Source: Streptomyces sp. VRA16 Mangrove soil
Lineage (GTDB): Bacteria > Actinomycetota > Actinomycetes > Streptomycetales > Streptomycetaceae
Reading direction: 5' to 3'
Assembly: GCF_017377775.1 (NCBI RefSeq)
Contig: NZ_JAFVLN010000015.1
Location: forward strand, 124,001 to 188,000
DNA: 64,000 nucleotides
In this document: positions 57,430 to 64,000 of the stretch, in pieces
Position numbering within the stretch: position 1 is the stretch's first letter
Layout: every line of letters begins with the position of its first letter
Notes under the pieces: generated by a model
Database searches by the model: none
Told to the model about the DNA's origin: nothing
What the model saw: the letters and a program-made list of their open reading frames with translations, nothing else
Made by a program: the position numbers and the translations under genes

Positions 57430-57458
57430 TTGGCGTACAAGAGTTGCGCCGTTATACG
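57430..57458 (+). promoter_or_regulatory. promoter of the DUF503-rbfA-truB unit
   Basis: TTGGCG (57430-57435), 17 bp, TATACG (57453-57458). Transcription would start near 57465, 25 nt before the DUF503 ATG and just after the infB terminator. Confidence 0.5.
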
Positions 57459-57489
57459 AACCCGGACCGGCGGGACATCCGGAACACAT

Positions 57490-57783
57490 ATGTATGTGGG
57501 GACTCTGTCCTTCGATCTGCTCCTCGGCGATGTGCATTCGCTGAAGGAAAAACGCTCCGTCGTCCGCCCCATCGTGGCCGAGCTCCAGCGCAAGTACGCG
57601 GTGAGTGCGGCGGAGACGGGCAACCAGGACCTCCACCGCAGGGCCGAGATCGGTCTCGCGGTGGTCTCCGGGGACACGGAACACCTCACCGACGTACTGG
57701 ACCGCTGCGAACGGCTCGTCGCCGGGCGGCCAGAGGTGGAACTGCTCTCGGTTCGACGCAGGCTCCACAGCGACGAAGACTGA
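57490..57783 (+). CDS. DUF503 domain protein (YlxP-like)
   Basis: 97 aa from the ATG at 57490. MYVGTLSFDLLLGDVHSLKE, KRSVVRPIVAELQRKYAVSA and GDTEHLTDVLDRCERLV are the whole DUF503 (YlxP) ferredoxin-like domain. Its role is unknown, but it is usual between infB and rbfA and is thought to act in ribosome biogenesis. rbfA follows after 42 bp. Confidence 0.93.
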   Translation: MYVGTLSFDLLLGDVHSLKEKRSVVRPIVAELQRKYAVSAAETGNQDLHRRAEIGLAVVSGDTEHLTDVLDRCERLVAGRPEVELLSVRRRLHSDED

Positions 57784-57825
57784 AGCCTGAAGCAACAAGA
57801 AGTAAGCACTTAAGGAGACGGACCA

Positions 57826-58281
57826 GTGGCCGACAACGCGCGCGCCAAGAGGCTGGCGGACCTCATCCGAGAGGTGGTGGCCCAGAAGCTGCAGCGCGGG
57901 ATCAAGGACCCGCGGCTCGGCACCCACGTCACCATCACGGACACCCGCGTCACGGGTGACCTGCGGGAGGCCACCGTCTTCTACACGGTGTACGGGGACG
58001 ACGAGGAGCGGGCCGAGGTGGCCGCGGGCCTGGAGAGCGCCAAGGGCATTCTGCGCTCCGCGGTCGGCGCCGCGGCCGGCGTGAAGTTCACGCCGACCCT
58101 GACCTTCGTCGCGGACGCCCTGCCGGACAACGCCAAGACGATCGAGGACCTCCTCGACAAGGCGCGGTCCTCCGACGCGCAGGTGCGCGAGGCGTCCGCG
58201 GGCGCCGCGTTCGCCGGTGACGCCGACCCGTACAAGAAGCCGGAGACGGACGACGCCGACGAGACGGACGGCGACGCCTGA
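57826..58281 (+). CDS. rbfA: ribosome-binding factor A
   Basis: 151 aa, GTG with AAGGAG upstream. KH-type fold: AKRLADLIREVVAQKLQRGI, VTITDTRVTGDLREATVFYT and GVKFTPTLTFVADALPDNAK. It acts in 16S rRNA 5' maturation on the 30S subunit. The acidic C-terminal tail (KPETDDADETDGDA) is lineage-typical. truB starts 2 nt after its stop. Confidence 0.96.
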   Translation: MADNARAKRLADLIREVVAQKLQRGIKDPRLGTHVTITDTRVTGDLREATVFYTVYGDDEERAEVAAGLESAKGILRSAVGAAAGVKFTPTLTFVADALPDNAKTIEDLLDKARSSDAQVREASAGAAFAGDADPYKKPETDDADETDGDA

Positions 58282-58283
58282 GC

Positions 58284-59189
58284 ATGTCCGACCGCACCCC
58301 ACCGCCCGACGGCCTGGTCATCGTCGACAAGCCGTCGGGCTTCACCTCGCACGACGTCGTGGCCAAGATGCGCGGGATCGCCAAGACCCGCCGCGTCGGC
58401 CACGCGGGCACCCTCGACCCGATGGCGACGGGCGTCCTCGTGCTCGGCGTCGAGCGCGCCACCAAGCTCCTCGGTCACCTCGCGCTGACCGAGAAGGAGT
58501 ACCTGGGCACCATCAGGCTCGGGCAGAACACCCTCACCGACGACGCCGAGGGCGAGATCACCTCGTCCGCCGACGCCTCCGGTGTCAAGCGCGACGCCGT
58601 CGACGCGGGCATCGCCAAGCTGACCGGCGACATCATGCAGGTGCCGTCCAAGGTCAGCGCCATCAAGATCAACGGCGTGCGCTCGTACAAGCGGGCCCGG
58701 GACGGCGAGGAATTCGACATCCCGGCGCGGCCGGTGAAGATCTCCTCGTTCACCGTGTACGACATCCGCGACGCGGTCGCCGAGGACGGCACGCCCGTGC
58801 TCGACCTGGTCGTGTCCGTGGTCTGCTCGTCCGGTACGTACATCAGGGCCCTCGCCCGTGACCTGGGCGCCGACCTCGGGGTCGGCGGGCATCTGACCGC
58901 GCTGCGCCGCACGCGCGTGGGCCCGTACAAGCTGGACTCGGCCAGGACGCTCGACCAGCTGCAGGAGACGCTCACCGTGATGCCGGTGGCCGAGGCCGCC
59001 GCTGCGGCGTTCCCGCGCTGGGACGTCGACGTGCGCCGCGGGAAGCTGCTCCTGAACGGCGTACGGATCGAGATGCCCGACGCGTACGCGGGCAAGGGCT
59101 CCGTCGCCGTGTTCGGCCCCGACGGGCAGTTCCTCGCGCTCGTCGAGGAGTCGAAGGGGAAGGCGAAGTCGCTCGCGGTCTTCGCCTGA
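58284..59189 (+). CDS. truB: tRNA pseudouridine(55) synthase
   Basis: 301 aa. GLVIVDKPSGFTSHDVVAKM opens; the catalytic Asp45 lies in VGHAGTLDPMATG; the RNA-binding part has VSAIKINGVRSYKRARDGEE and VVCSSGTYIRALARDLG. The C-terminal PUA-like domain is about 225-301. It makes psi55 in the T loop of tRNAs. Last gene of the DUF503-rbfA-truB unit, followed by a hairpin. Confidence 0.97.
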   Translation: MSDRTPPPDGLVIVDKPSGFTSHDVVAKMRGIAKTRRVGHAGTLDPMATGVLVLGVERATKLLGHLALTEKEYLGTIRLGQNTLTDDAEGEITSSADASGVKRDAVDAGIAKLTGDIMQVPSKVSAIKINGVRSYKRARDGEEFDIPARPVKISSFTVYDIRDAVAEDGTPVLDLVVSVVCSSGTYIRALARDLGADLGVGGHLTALRRTRVGPYKLDSARTLDQLQETLTVMPVAEAAAAAFPRWDVDVRRGKLLLNGVRIEMPDAYAGKGSVAVFGPDGQFLALVEESKGKAKSLAVFA

Positions 59190-59243
59190 GCCGAGCCGAC
59201 GGTCCTGAACGGGCCGGGCGGGCCGAGCGGCCCGAGTGATGCG

Positions 59244-59287
59244 GTGGAGCGGCGGTCGCCAGGTGGTCCTGGTGGCCGCCGCTCCAC
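59244..59287 (+). terminator. hairpin terminator of truB
   Basis: GTGGAGCGGCGG (59244-59255) pairs with CCGCCGCTCCAC (59276-59287), then after a 3 x 3 internal loop CCAGG with CCTGG. 54 nt after the truB stop. Confidence 0.8.
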
Positions 59288-59458
59288 GTTCCCCCTCTCC
59301 AAGGTGTATCCGCCTCGCCCGTTCACTTCACCCCATCGAGCAGGCGCTCGGAGTGAACCGGGGGAGCGGAAGGGGGCGCGTTCGGGCCGTGTCCTGGTCG
59401 GCTGATCACCGCCCGCCTACCGTCGAAGGCACCGGTGTGTGGCGGGAGGTTGCGGGAC

Positions 59459-62400
59459 ATGGTGGATCCGCCGCTGGTACGGATCTGTGATCTGGCCGGG
59501 CGGCCGCGCGGCGCGGGGTTCGCCGCGGACGACCGGGGCACCGTCGTCACCAGCCATGAGGCGGTGGACGGGCTCGGGCGGGTGGTGCTGCACGCCCCCG
59601 ACGGCGCGACGACGTGCGTGGTGGGGCCCGAGTCGGTGGTGCCGCTGCCGGAGGTGGATCTCGCGCTCGTCCGGGCCGAGGGGCTCGGGGCGGCGCCGCT
59701 CGCGGTGGCGGCCGGCGGGGCGCTGGAGGTCGGGGCCTATGTACGGATCCCGGCGGGCGGCTGGCGCGAGGCGCGGGTTCTCGGTCACTGCGACGTGACG
59801 TACACCGCGACCGACCGCTTCCATCTGGTGGGCGGCGTCATGGAGTTGGCCGTGGGGACCGCAGGCGCCGACGCCCTGCGGCTCGGCGGCGGGGCGGCCG
59901 GCGGGCCGGTGCTCGACGCGCGTACGGGGGCGGTGGTCGCGGTGCTCGGCACGGCGCTGGAGGCCGGGCGCCGAGCCGCCGGGTTCGCGGTGCCGCTGCG
60001 GGCGGCGGCCGCCGGGGATCCGCGGGGGCCGCTCGCCGAACTGCTCGCCCGGAACGCGGCGACGGTGCCGGCGTACGGGTCCGATCTGAACCTGGCCGCG
60101 GTGCTTCAGGTCGCCGCCGTGTCCGTGGGCAGCGACGGGCCGGGGGCGGGGAACGGGGTACGGGCCGTCGAACGGCCGGATGTGGTAAGGGAGTTGGCGC
60201 AGTTCGCGGCCGGGGACGCCGGGGTGCTCGCGCTGGTCGGGGATCCGGGGTGCGGGCGTACGACGGAGCTGGCGGCGTTCGCGGCGCGGCGCCCCGAACC
60301 CTGTCTGTGGCTGCGCGGGGCCGATCTGCGCGGGCCCGACGCGTCGGTCGCCGACGCGGTGGGGCGGGCCGTCGAGCGGGCCGGGCGGATCGTCGCGGCG
60401 TCCAGGGAGGGCGCCCACGGGGGTCTGGGGGACCTGTCGCCGGAGCGGGTGGCCAAGGTGGCCTGCGACGCCGGGCAGCCGCTCGTGCTGCTGCTCGACG
60501 GGCCCGAGGAGATGCCGCCGGTCCTGGCCCATCGGCTGGCCGCGTGGTCGCGGGGGACCGAGCGGTGGCTCGCGGAGTGCGGGGTGCGGCTCGTCGTGGC
60601 CTGCCGCGGGGAGTACTGGGAGCAGGCGGGGCTGCTGTTCGGCCCGGACGTGCTGCACGGGGCCGCGGCCGGGCGGTTGCCCGCGTGCGTGCGGGTCGGC
60701 GATCTGGCGGGGGAACCGGCGCGGGTGGCGCGCGAGCGGTTCGGGGTGCCCGAGGGGGCCCTCGCCGAGCGGGACGCCGGGCATCCGCTGGCCCTGCGGC
60801 TGCTCGCCGAGGTGCGGGCGGCGGTACCGGGGGGCGGGCTCGACGGGTGCCCCGACCGGGACGAGATCTTCTCCGCGTATCTGGATCTGATGTGCCTGCG
60901 GGTCGCGGTGCGGCTCGCCGCGCCGGCCGGGGTGCGGGGGAGCGGGGTGCGGCGGCTCGCGGCGCGGGTGTCGGGACGGGTGCACGAGGCGGCGCGGCGG
61001 TGCTTGGGGCCCGGACAGGGGGAGTTGGACCGGGAGACGTTCGAGGAGCTGTTTCCGTGGGGGGTGCTGGGCGGGGTCGCCGGGTGGGCCTCCGCGGTGC
61101 TGGCGGAGGGGGTGCTGGTGCCGGCGGGGAGCGGGTACCGGTTCGCGCACGAGGAGGTGGCCGACTGGATCCAGGGGATGCATCTGGATCTGGAGGGGGC
61201 GTTGGAGGCGCTGGTGTTCCGGCGGCGGAGTGGGGGCGGTGCGGCGTCCGTCCCGGTGCCTCGGCATCGGGCGGGGCCCGTGGTGCGGGCCTTGTTGTTG
61301 GTGGGGCGGGAGCGGGGGCTGGGCGAACTCGTCTCGAAGGTAGGGGAGTTGGCGCAGTGGGTGCCGGGGCCGCGGTCGGCGCGCGGCGAGCGCCTGCCCG
61401 GCGTCGAGGTGCCGCCTCGCCCGCCCGGCGGCCCCGGGCGGCAGGCCGCCCAAGGCTCTGCCGGCGTCGAAGCTTCCTGGTGGGCCGCGCATCTCGTCAG
61501 TGAGGTGCTGGTGCGTGTGGCGGATGCCGAGAGGTTTCTGTCCGTGCTGGAGGAGCTCGCCGACCGGGGGGTGTTCGGGCCCTGGTTCTGGATGGAGCTG
61601 CCGGTCTCGGACGATGTGCGGTTCGCGTTGTTGCGGCGGCTCGTCGTGCACGATCCCGAGCCGGGGGAGGGGGAGCGGCACCTGGACGTCGTCGCGGAGC
61701 TGCTCGACCGGGAACCGGCGCGGGTGCAGCGGCAGTTGACGCGGTGGTTCGACGACGAGCGGGTGCTGCCCGCGCTGCCCGACGCCACCGTGGCGACGGC
61801 CGCGCAGGCCCTGCTGCACACCCACCGGCACCGGGCCGTCGACGACCTCGTGGAGGCGCTGGTGGACTGTGCCCACCCGCGCGCCGACGAACTGCTCGCC
61901 GCGCTCGCCGAGGAGGAGCCGTCCGCGGTGTGCCGGGCCGTCGACCGGTGGGCGCACGACGAGCGCCCCGCCCGGCACGTGGCGGCGGTCGCCTACGGGC
62001 TGCGGGCCGCGCCACGGGTCACGAGCGAGGCCGACCGGGAACTGCTGCGGTACGCCGCGCTCGCCCTGCTGGCCCGCCCCGCCGACTGCAGCCTGCACGG
62101 CGCCGCGCTCGCCCTCCTCGTACGGGATCCGTGCTCGCGGGCCGCGTATCTGGAGCGGGCCCTCGCCCGGTTCGCGGCGGGGGACGGGCAGCTGCCCGCC
62201 GCCGCGCTCGCGACCGCGCTCGCCACCCACCCCGAGTCCGTCCTGGAGGCCTTCCAGGGGCGGTTGCGCGCGCCCGGGCCCGGCCTCGCCGACGTGCTGC
62301 GGACGCTCGCCGACGTGACGGAGCCCGCGCTCGCCCGGCGCGCCGCCACGCTCGTACAGGAGGTGGCGGACGAGCGGCCCGAGGCGGCGGCCGCGCAGGT

Positions 62401-62890
62401 CGCGGCCTTCGTCGAGCGGCGTCTCGAACACGGGCCGGTGGCCAGGTCGGTGCTCTTCCCGCTGGTGGTGACGTTGCTGCTGCCCTCGAAACCCGTCGTC
62501 GTGCGGGCCGCCGTCGCGCCCGTGCTCGCCGCCCCCGGCACCGCCGTATCGCGGGCGCTGCGGACCAAGCTGCTCGACATACTGCTGGCGCAGGAGCGCG
62601 ACCCCGAGGTGCTCGACGCCGTGCTCGGCGCCGCGGCCCGGGGCGCCGCGCGGCAGGGGCAGTCGCGGTCGCGGGCGCTGGTGCACCGGACGGGCACGCT
62701 GCTCGTGCGGACACCGGAGGGCGCGGCCCGCTTCGACCGGCGGCTCGTGGAGCTGGCGCGGGAGGTCCCCGGGTTCGCGGGGCTGCTCGCCCGGTGGCTG
62801 GGGGCCGCGCCGCAGGAGTGGGCGGCGCTGGTCGGGCCCAGCGCGCGCCGGATGATCGAGAACCTGGCGGGGGTGCGGGTCCCGGCCTAG
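59459..62890 (+). CDS. trypsin-like/STAND (NACHT-like) protein, active sites altered
   Basis: 1143 aa from the ATG at 59459, with GGGAGG 9 nt upstream. Residues 1-185 form a trypsin-like fold: His33 in VTSHEAV, Asp67 in EVDLALVRA, but the expected GxSGGP reads GAAGGP (145-150), without Ser. A P-loop segment follows: GDPGCGRTT (261-269), with Arg in place of Lys, Walker B LVLLLDGPEE (342-351) and VACRGEYW. The rest is helical, with HEAT-like repeats at about 700-1140. Residues about 644-667 are encoded by a copy of the dispersed repeat (61390-61458). Streptomycetes carry a protein of this kind between truB and ribF, so it is not random. STAND proteins are often sensors or antiviral; here the altered sites suggest a non-enzymatic or decaying role. 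Confidence 0.75.
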   Translation: MVDPPLVRICDLAGRPRGAGFAADDRGTVVTSHEAVDGLGRVVLHAPDGATTCVVGPESVVPLPEVDLALVRAEGLGAAPLAVAAGGALEVGAYVRIPAGGWREARVLGHCDVTYTATDRFHLVGGVMELAVGTAGADALRLGGGAAGGPVLDARTGAVVAVLGTALEAGRRAAGFAVPLRAAAAGDPRGPLAELLARNAATVPAYGSDLNLAAVLQVAAVSVGSDGPGAGNGVRAVERPDVVRELAQFAAGDAGVLALVGDPGCGRTTELAAFAARRPEPCLWLRGADLRGPDASVADAVGRAVERAGRIVAASREGAHGGLGDLSPERVAKVACDAGQPLVLLLDGPEEMPPVLAHRLAAWSRGTERWLAECGVRLVVACRGEYWEQAGLLFGPDVLHGAAAGRLPACVRVGDLAGEPARVARERFGVPEGALAERDAGHPLALRLLAEVRAAVPGGGLDGCPDRDEIFSAYLDLMCLRVAVRLAAPAGVRGSGVRRLAARVSGRVHEAARRCLGPGQGELDRETFEELFPWGVLGGVAGWASAVLAEGVLVPAGSGYRFAHEEVADWIQGMHLDLEGALEALVFRRRSGGGAASVPVPRHRAGPVVRALLLVGRERGLGELVSKVGELAQWVPGPRSARGERLPGVEVPPRPPGGPGRQAAQGSAGVEASWWAAHLVSEVLVRVADAERFLSVLEELADRGVFGPWFWMELPVSDDVRFALLRRLVVHDPEPGEGERHLDVVAELLDREPARVQRQLTRWFDDERVLPALPDATVATAAQALLHTHRHRAVDDLVEALVDCAHPRADELLAALAEEEPSAVCRAVDRWAHDERPARHVAAVAYGLRAAPRVTSEADRELLRYAALALLARPADCSLHGAALALLVRDPCSRAAYLERALARFAAGDGQLPAAALATALATHPESVLEAFQGRLRAPGPGLADVLRTLADVTEPALARRAATLVQEVADERPEAAAAQVAAFVERRLEHGPVARSVLFPLVVTLLLPSKPVVVRAAVAPVLAAPGTAVSRALRTKLLDILLAQERDPEVLDAVLGAAARGAARQGQSRSRALVHRTGTLLVRTPEGAARFDRRLVELAREVPGFAGLLARWLGAAPQEWAALVGPSARRMIENLAGVRVPA
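61390..61458 (+). repeat. dispersed repeat copy D, in frame inside a coding region
   Basis: It aligns without gaps to the core of copy A at 55 of 69 positions, including the first 14 bases, and a GCCCAAGGC end. It encodes a proline/glycine-rich loop (ERLPGVEVPPRPPGG) between predicted helices, and is not followed by a tandem array. Confidence 0.7.
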
Positions 62891-63230
62891 GGCCTGTGGC
62901 GAACGTCCCGTCGTCCGCCCGGAGGGCGGGCCCCGCGGCGTCCGGGGCGTGCTCTCCGGGGGGTCCCCCGGCCGGAGGCTCTCGGCGTGCAGGGCGCAAG
63001 GCCTCGTACGGGGTGTACTCGGCCTTACGCCCGGCGCGGCGAAAGGGGAGCGAGCATGCCGGGCGTTGCGGGGCCGGGGGCACCTACCCGCGGTAGCCGG
63101 GGGAGGGGCTTTCGACGCACGCCCCAGGGCCTGTGCCGCCCCGGGGCCTGTCCCGTGGGTCGGTTCGCAGCCGGGTGGCCCGCGACGAGATCCTCCCCCG
63201 GTTTCCGGCCGGGGGACCCCTGGGCAGGCC
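62891..63230. other. intergenic region with hairpins between convergent genes
   Basis: 340 bp without a credible gene. Visible hairpins: CCGCCC and GGGCGG at 62915-62929; CCGGGGG and CCCCCGG at 62956-62971; CCCCCGG and CCGGGGG at 63195-63215, 16 bp from the stop of the MFS gene, which is probably its terminator. Confidence 0.6.
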
Positions 63231-64000
63231 CTAGAGGATCCGCAGGTCCCTGGCGCGGCCCACCGGGGTCGCGAGCAGGTAGAGCCCGGGGAGCAGAGCC
63301 GCCGCGCACACCGTCCACAGGGCCGCGTGCGTCCCCGCGTACGTGGCGAGCAGACCGGCGGTCAGCGCCCCGAGCGGCAGGGCGCCCCAGGAGACGAAGC
63401 GGACCGTCGCCATCACGCGCGAGAGCAGCTCCGGCGGCGACTGGGTCTGGCGGTAGGTGCGGGTGGTGATGGAGCCGATGACGCTGCCGAACGCGAAGCC
63501 GGCGTTGCCGAGGGCGAACCAGAACGCGTCGCCCGCCGACGTGGTCAGCGGCGCGAGCAGCAGCAGCGCGCCGCCCGCGAGATCGGCCACGATGATGCCG
63601 CGCGCGGTGCCCAGGCGCCGGGTCACCCGGACCGCGACGAACGACCCGGCCAGCGCTCCGACGCCGTCCATGGCGAGGACGAGACCGAGCTGTACGGAGT
63701 TCAGACCGGCCTCGCGGACCAGGTAGAGCGGGGTGAGGGCGACCAGGGCCGCGTTCAGGAAGTTGGCGGCGGTCGCCCAGATCATGCAGGGGCCGATGAC
63801 CGGGTGCCGGGTCACGTACCGCCAGCCCTCGCGGATCAGCCGCAGCGCGCTCTCACCGGTGCGCGGCGCCGGACGGCTCTCGGGCAGGGTGCGCAGCAGC
63901 ACGGCGGAGACGAGGTAGCTCGCGGTGTCCACGACGAGCGCGCCGACCGGGCCGGTCGCGCCGATCAGGACACCGCCGAGCGACGGGCCGCCGGTGTCGG
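63231..64000 (-). CDS. MFS transporter, C-terminal part (5' end outside window)
   Basis: The frame continues past the right edge, so the N-terminal part is missing. The visible 256 residues show about seven membrane helices, with NSVQLGLVLAMDGVGALAGS, ARGIIVADLAGGALLLLAPL and TRTYRQTQSPPELLSRVMAT, typical of actinobacterial MFS efflux proteins (MFS_3/enterobactin exporter type). The GTG at 63932 is an internal codon, not a start, because DTGGPSLGGVLIGATGPVGA, typical of such transporters, precedes it in frame. Convergent with the trypsin/STAND gene. Confidence 0.85.
   Translation of the reverse strand, partial: DTGGPSLGGVLIGATGPVGALVVDTASYLVSAVLLRTLPESRPAPRTGESALRLIREGWRYVTRHPVIGPCMIWATAANFLNAALVALTPLYLVREAGLNSVQLGLVLAMDGVGALAGSFVAVRVTRRLGTARGIIVADLAGGALLLLAPLTTSAGDAFWFALGNAGFAFGSVIGSITTRTYRQTQSPPELLSRVMATVRFVSWGALPLGALTAGLLATYAGTHAALWTVCAAALLPGLYLLATPVGRARDLRIL

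Overview
The window is chromosomal DNA of a Streptomyces-type actinomycete. The evidence is very high GC with strong third-position GC bias, many GTG/TTG starts, Tat-type lipoproteins, promoters that place the -10 box directly before the start codon, GC-rich hairpin terminators, a chitinase with a DasR-type operator, and the streptomycete order rimP-nusA-ylxR-infB-DUF503-rbfA-truB. No tRNA, rRNA, CRISPR array, transposase or phage gene was seen.

Region 1 (1-37 kb) is dominated by polyamine, monoamine and GABA catabolism. It holds a class III aminotransferase (cut by the left edge) with an Lrp regulator, two aminobutyraldehyde dehydrogenases (1173 and 16954), a lone PotD-like lipoprotein (8333), a full operon of dehydrogenase, PotD, PotA, PotB, PotC and a PuuB-like amine oxidase (16954-24262), GABA aminotransferase (28623), a PucR regulator (33159) and a third aldehyde dehydrogenase (35085). 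Together they could import putrescine or spermidine and carry it through aminobutyraldehyde and GABA to succinate. No gamma-glutamyl-polyamine ligase is present. Interspersed are a RING-TerD-like protein, an aldo/keto reductase with a divergent XRE regulator, two PAP2 phosphatases, a class C-type serine hydrolase, a GDPD phosphodiesterase, adenosine deaminase, a NADAR protein, a secreted GH18 chitinase and a membrane-anchored TraG/VirD4-like ATPase.

Region 2 (37-41.7 kb) has an acyl-CoA dehydrogenase, a LysR regulator divergent from an SDR epimerase, and a small membrane protein. Region 3 (41.8-59.2 kb) is conserved housekeeping: dxr, the site-2 protease and ispG (isoprenoid precursors plus regulated membrane proteolysis), acetyltransferases, proS, a kinase-fold protein lacking catalytic residues, a ferritin-like protein and a lipoprotein, then the translation/transcription cluster rimP to truB. 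Region 4 (59.4-64 kb) has a large trypsin-like/STAND-ATPase protein and the end of an MFS transporter.

The most unusual signals are: (a) a dispersed 69-bp hairpin-forming core, identical in two places (5987 and 46940) and 63/69 in a third (24449), each followed on the same side by a different 30- or 36-bp tandem array; (b) a fourth, about 80% identical copy lying in frame inside the trypsin/STAND gene, whose protease serine and P-loop lysine both appear replaced; (c) several other repeat blocks at gene ends, including a perfect 36-bp inverted repeat; (d) two decaying genes (acyl-CoA dehydrogenase remnant at 9588, frameshifted DUF6571-like remnant at 36663). All functional calls are from reading the sequence; no database search was run.
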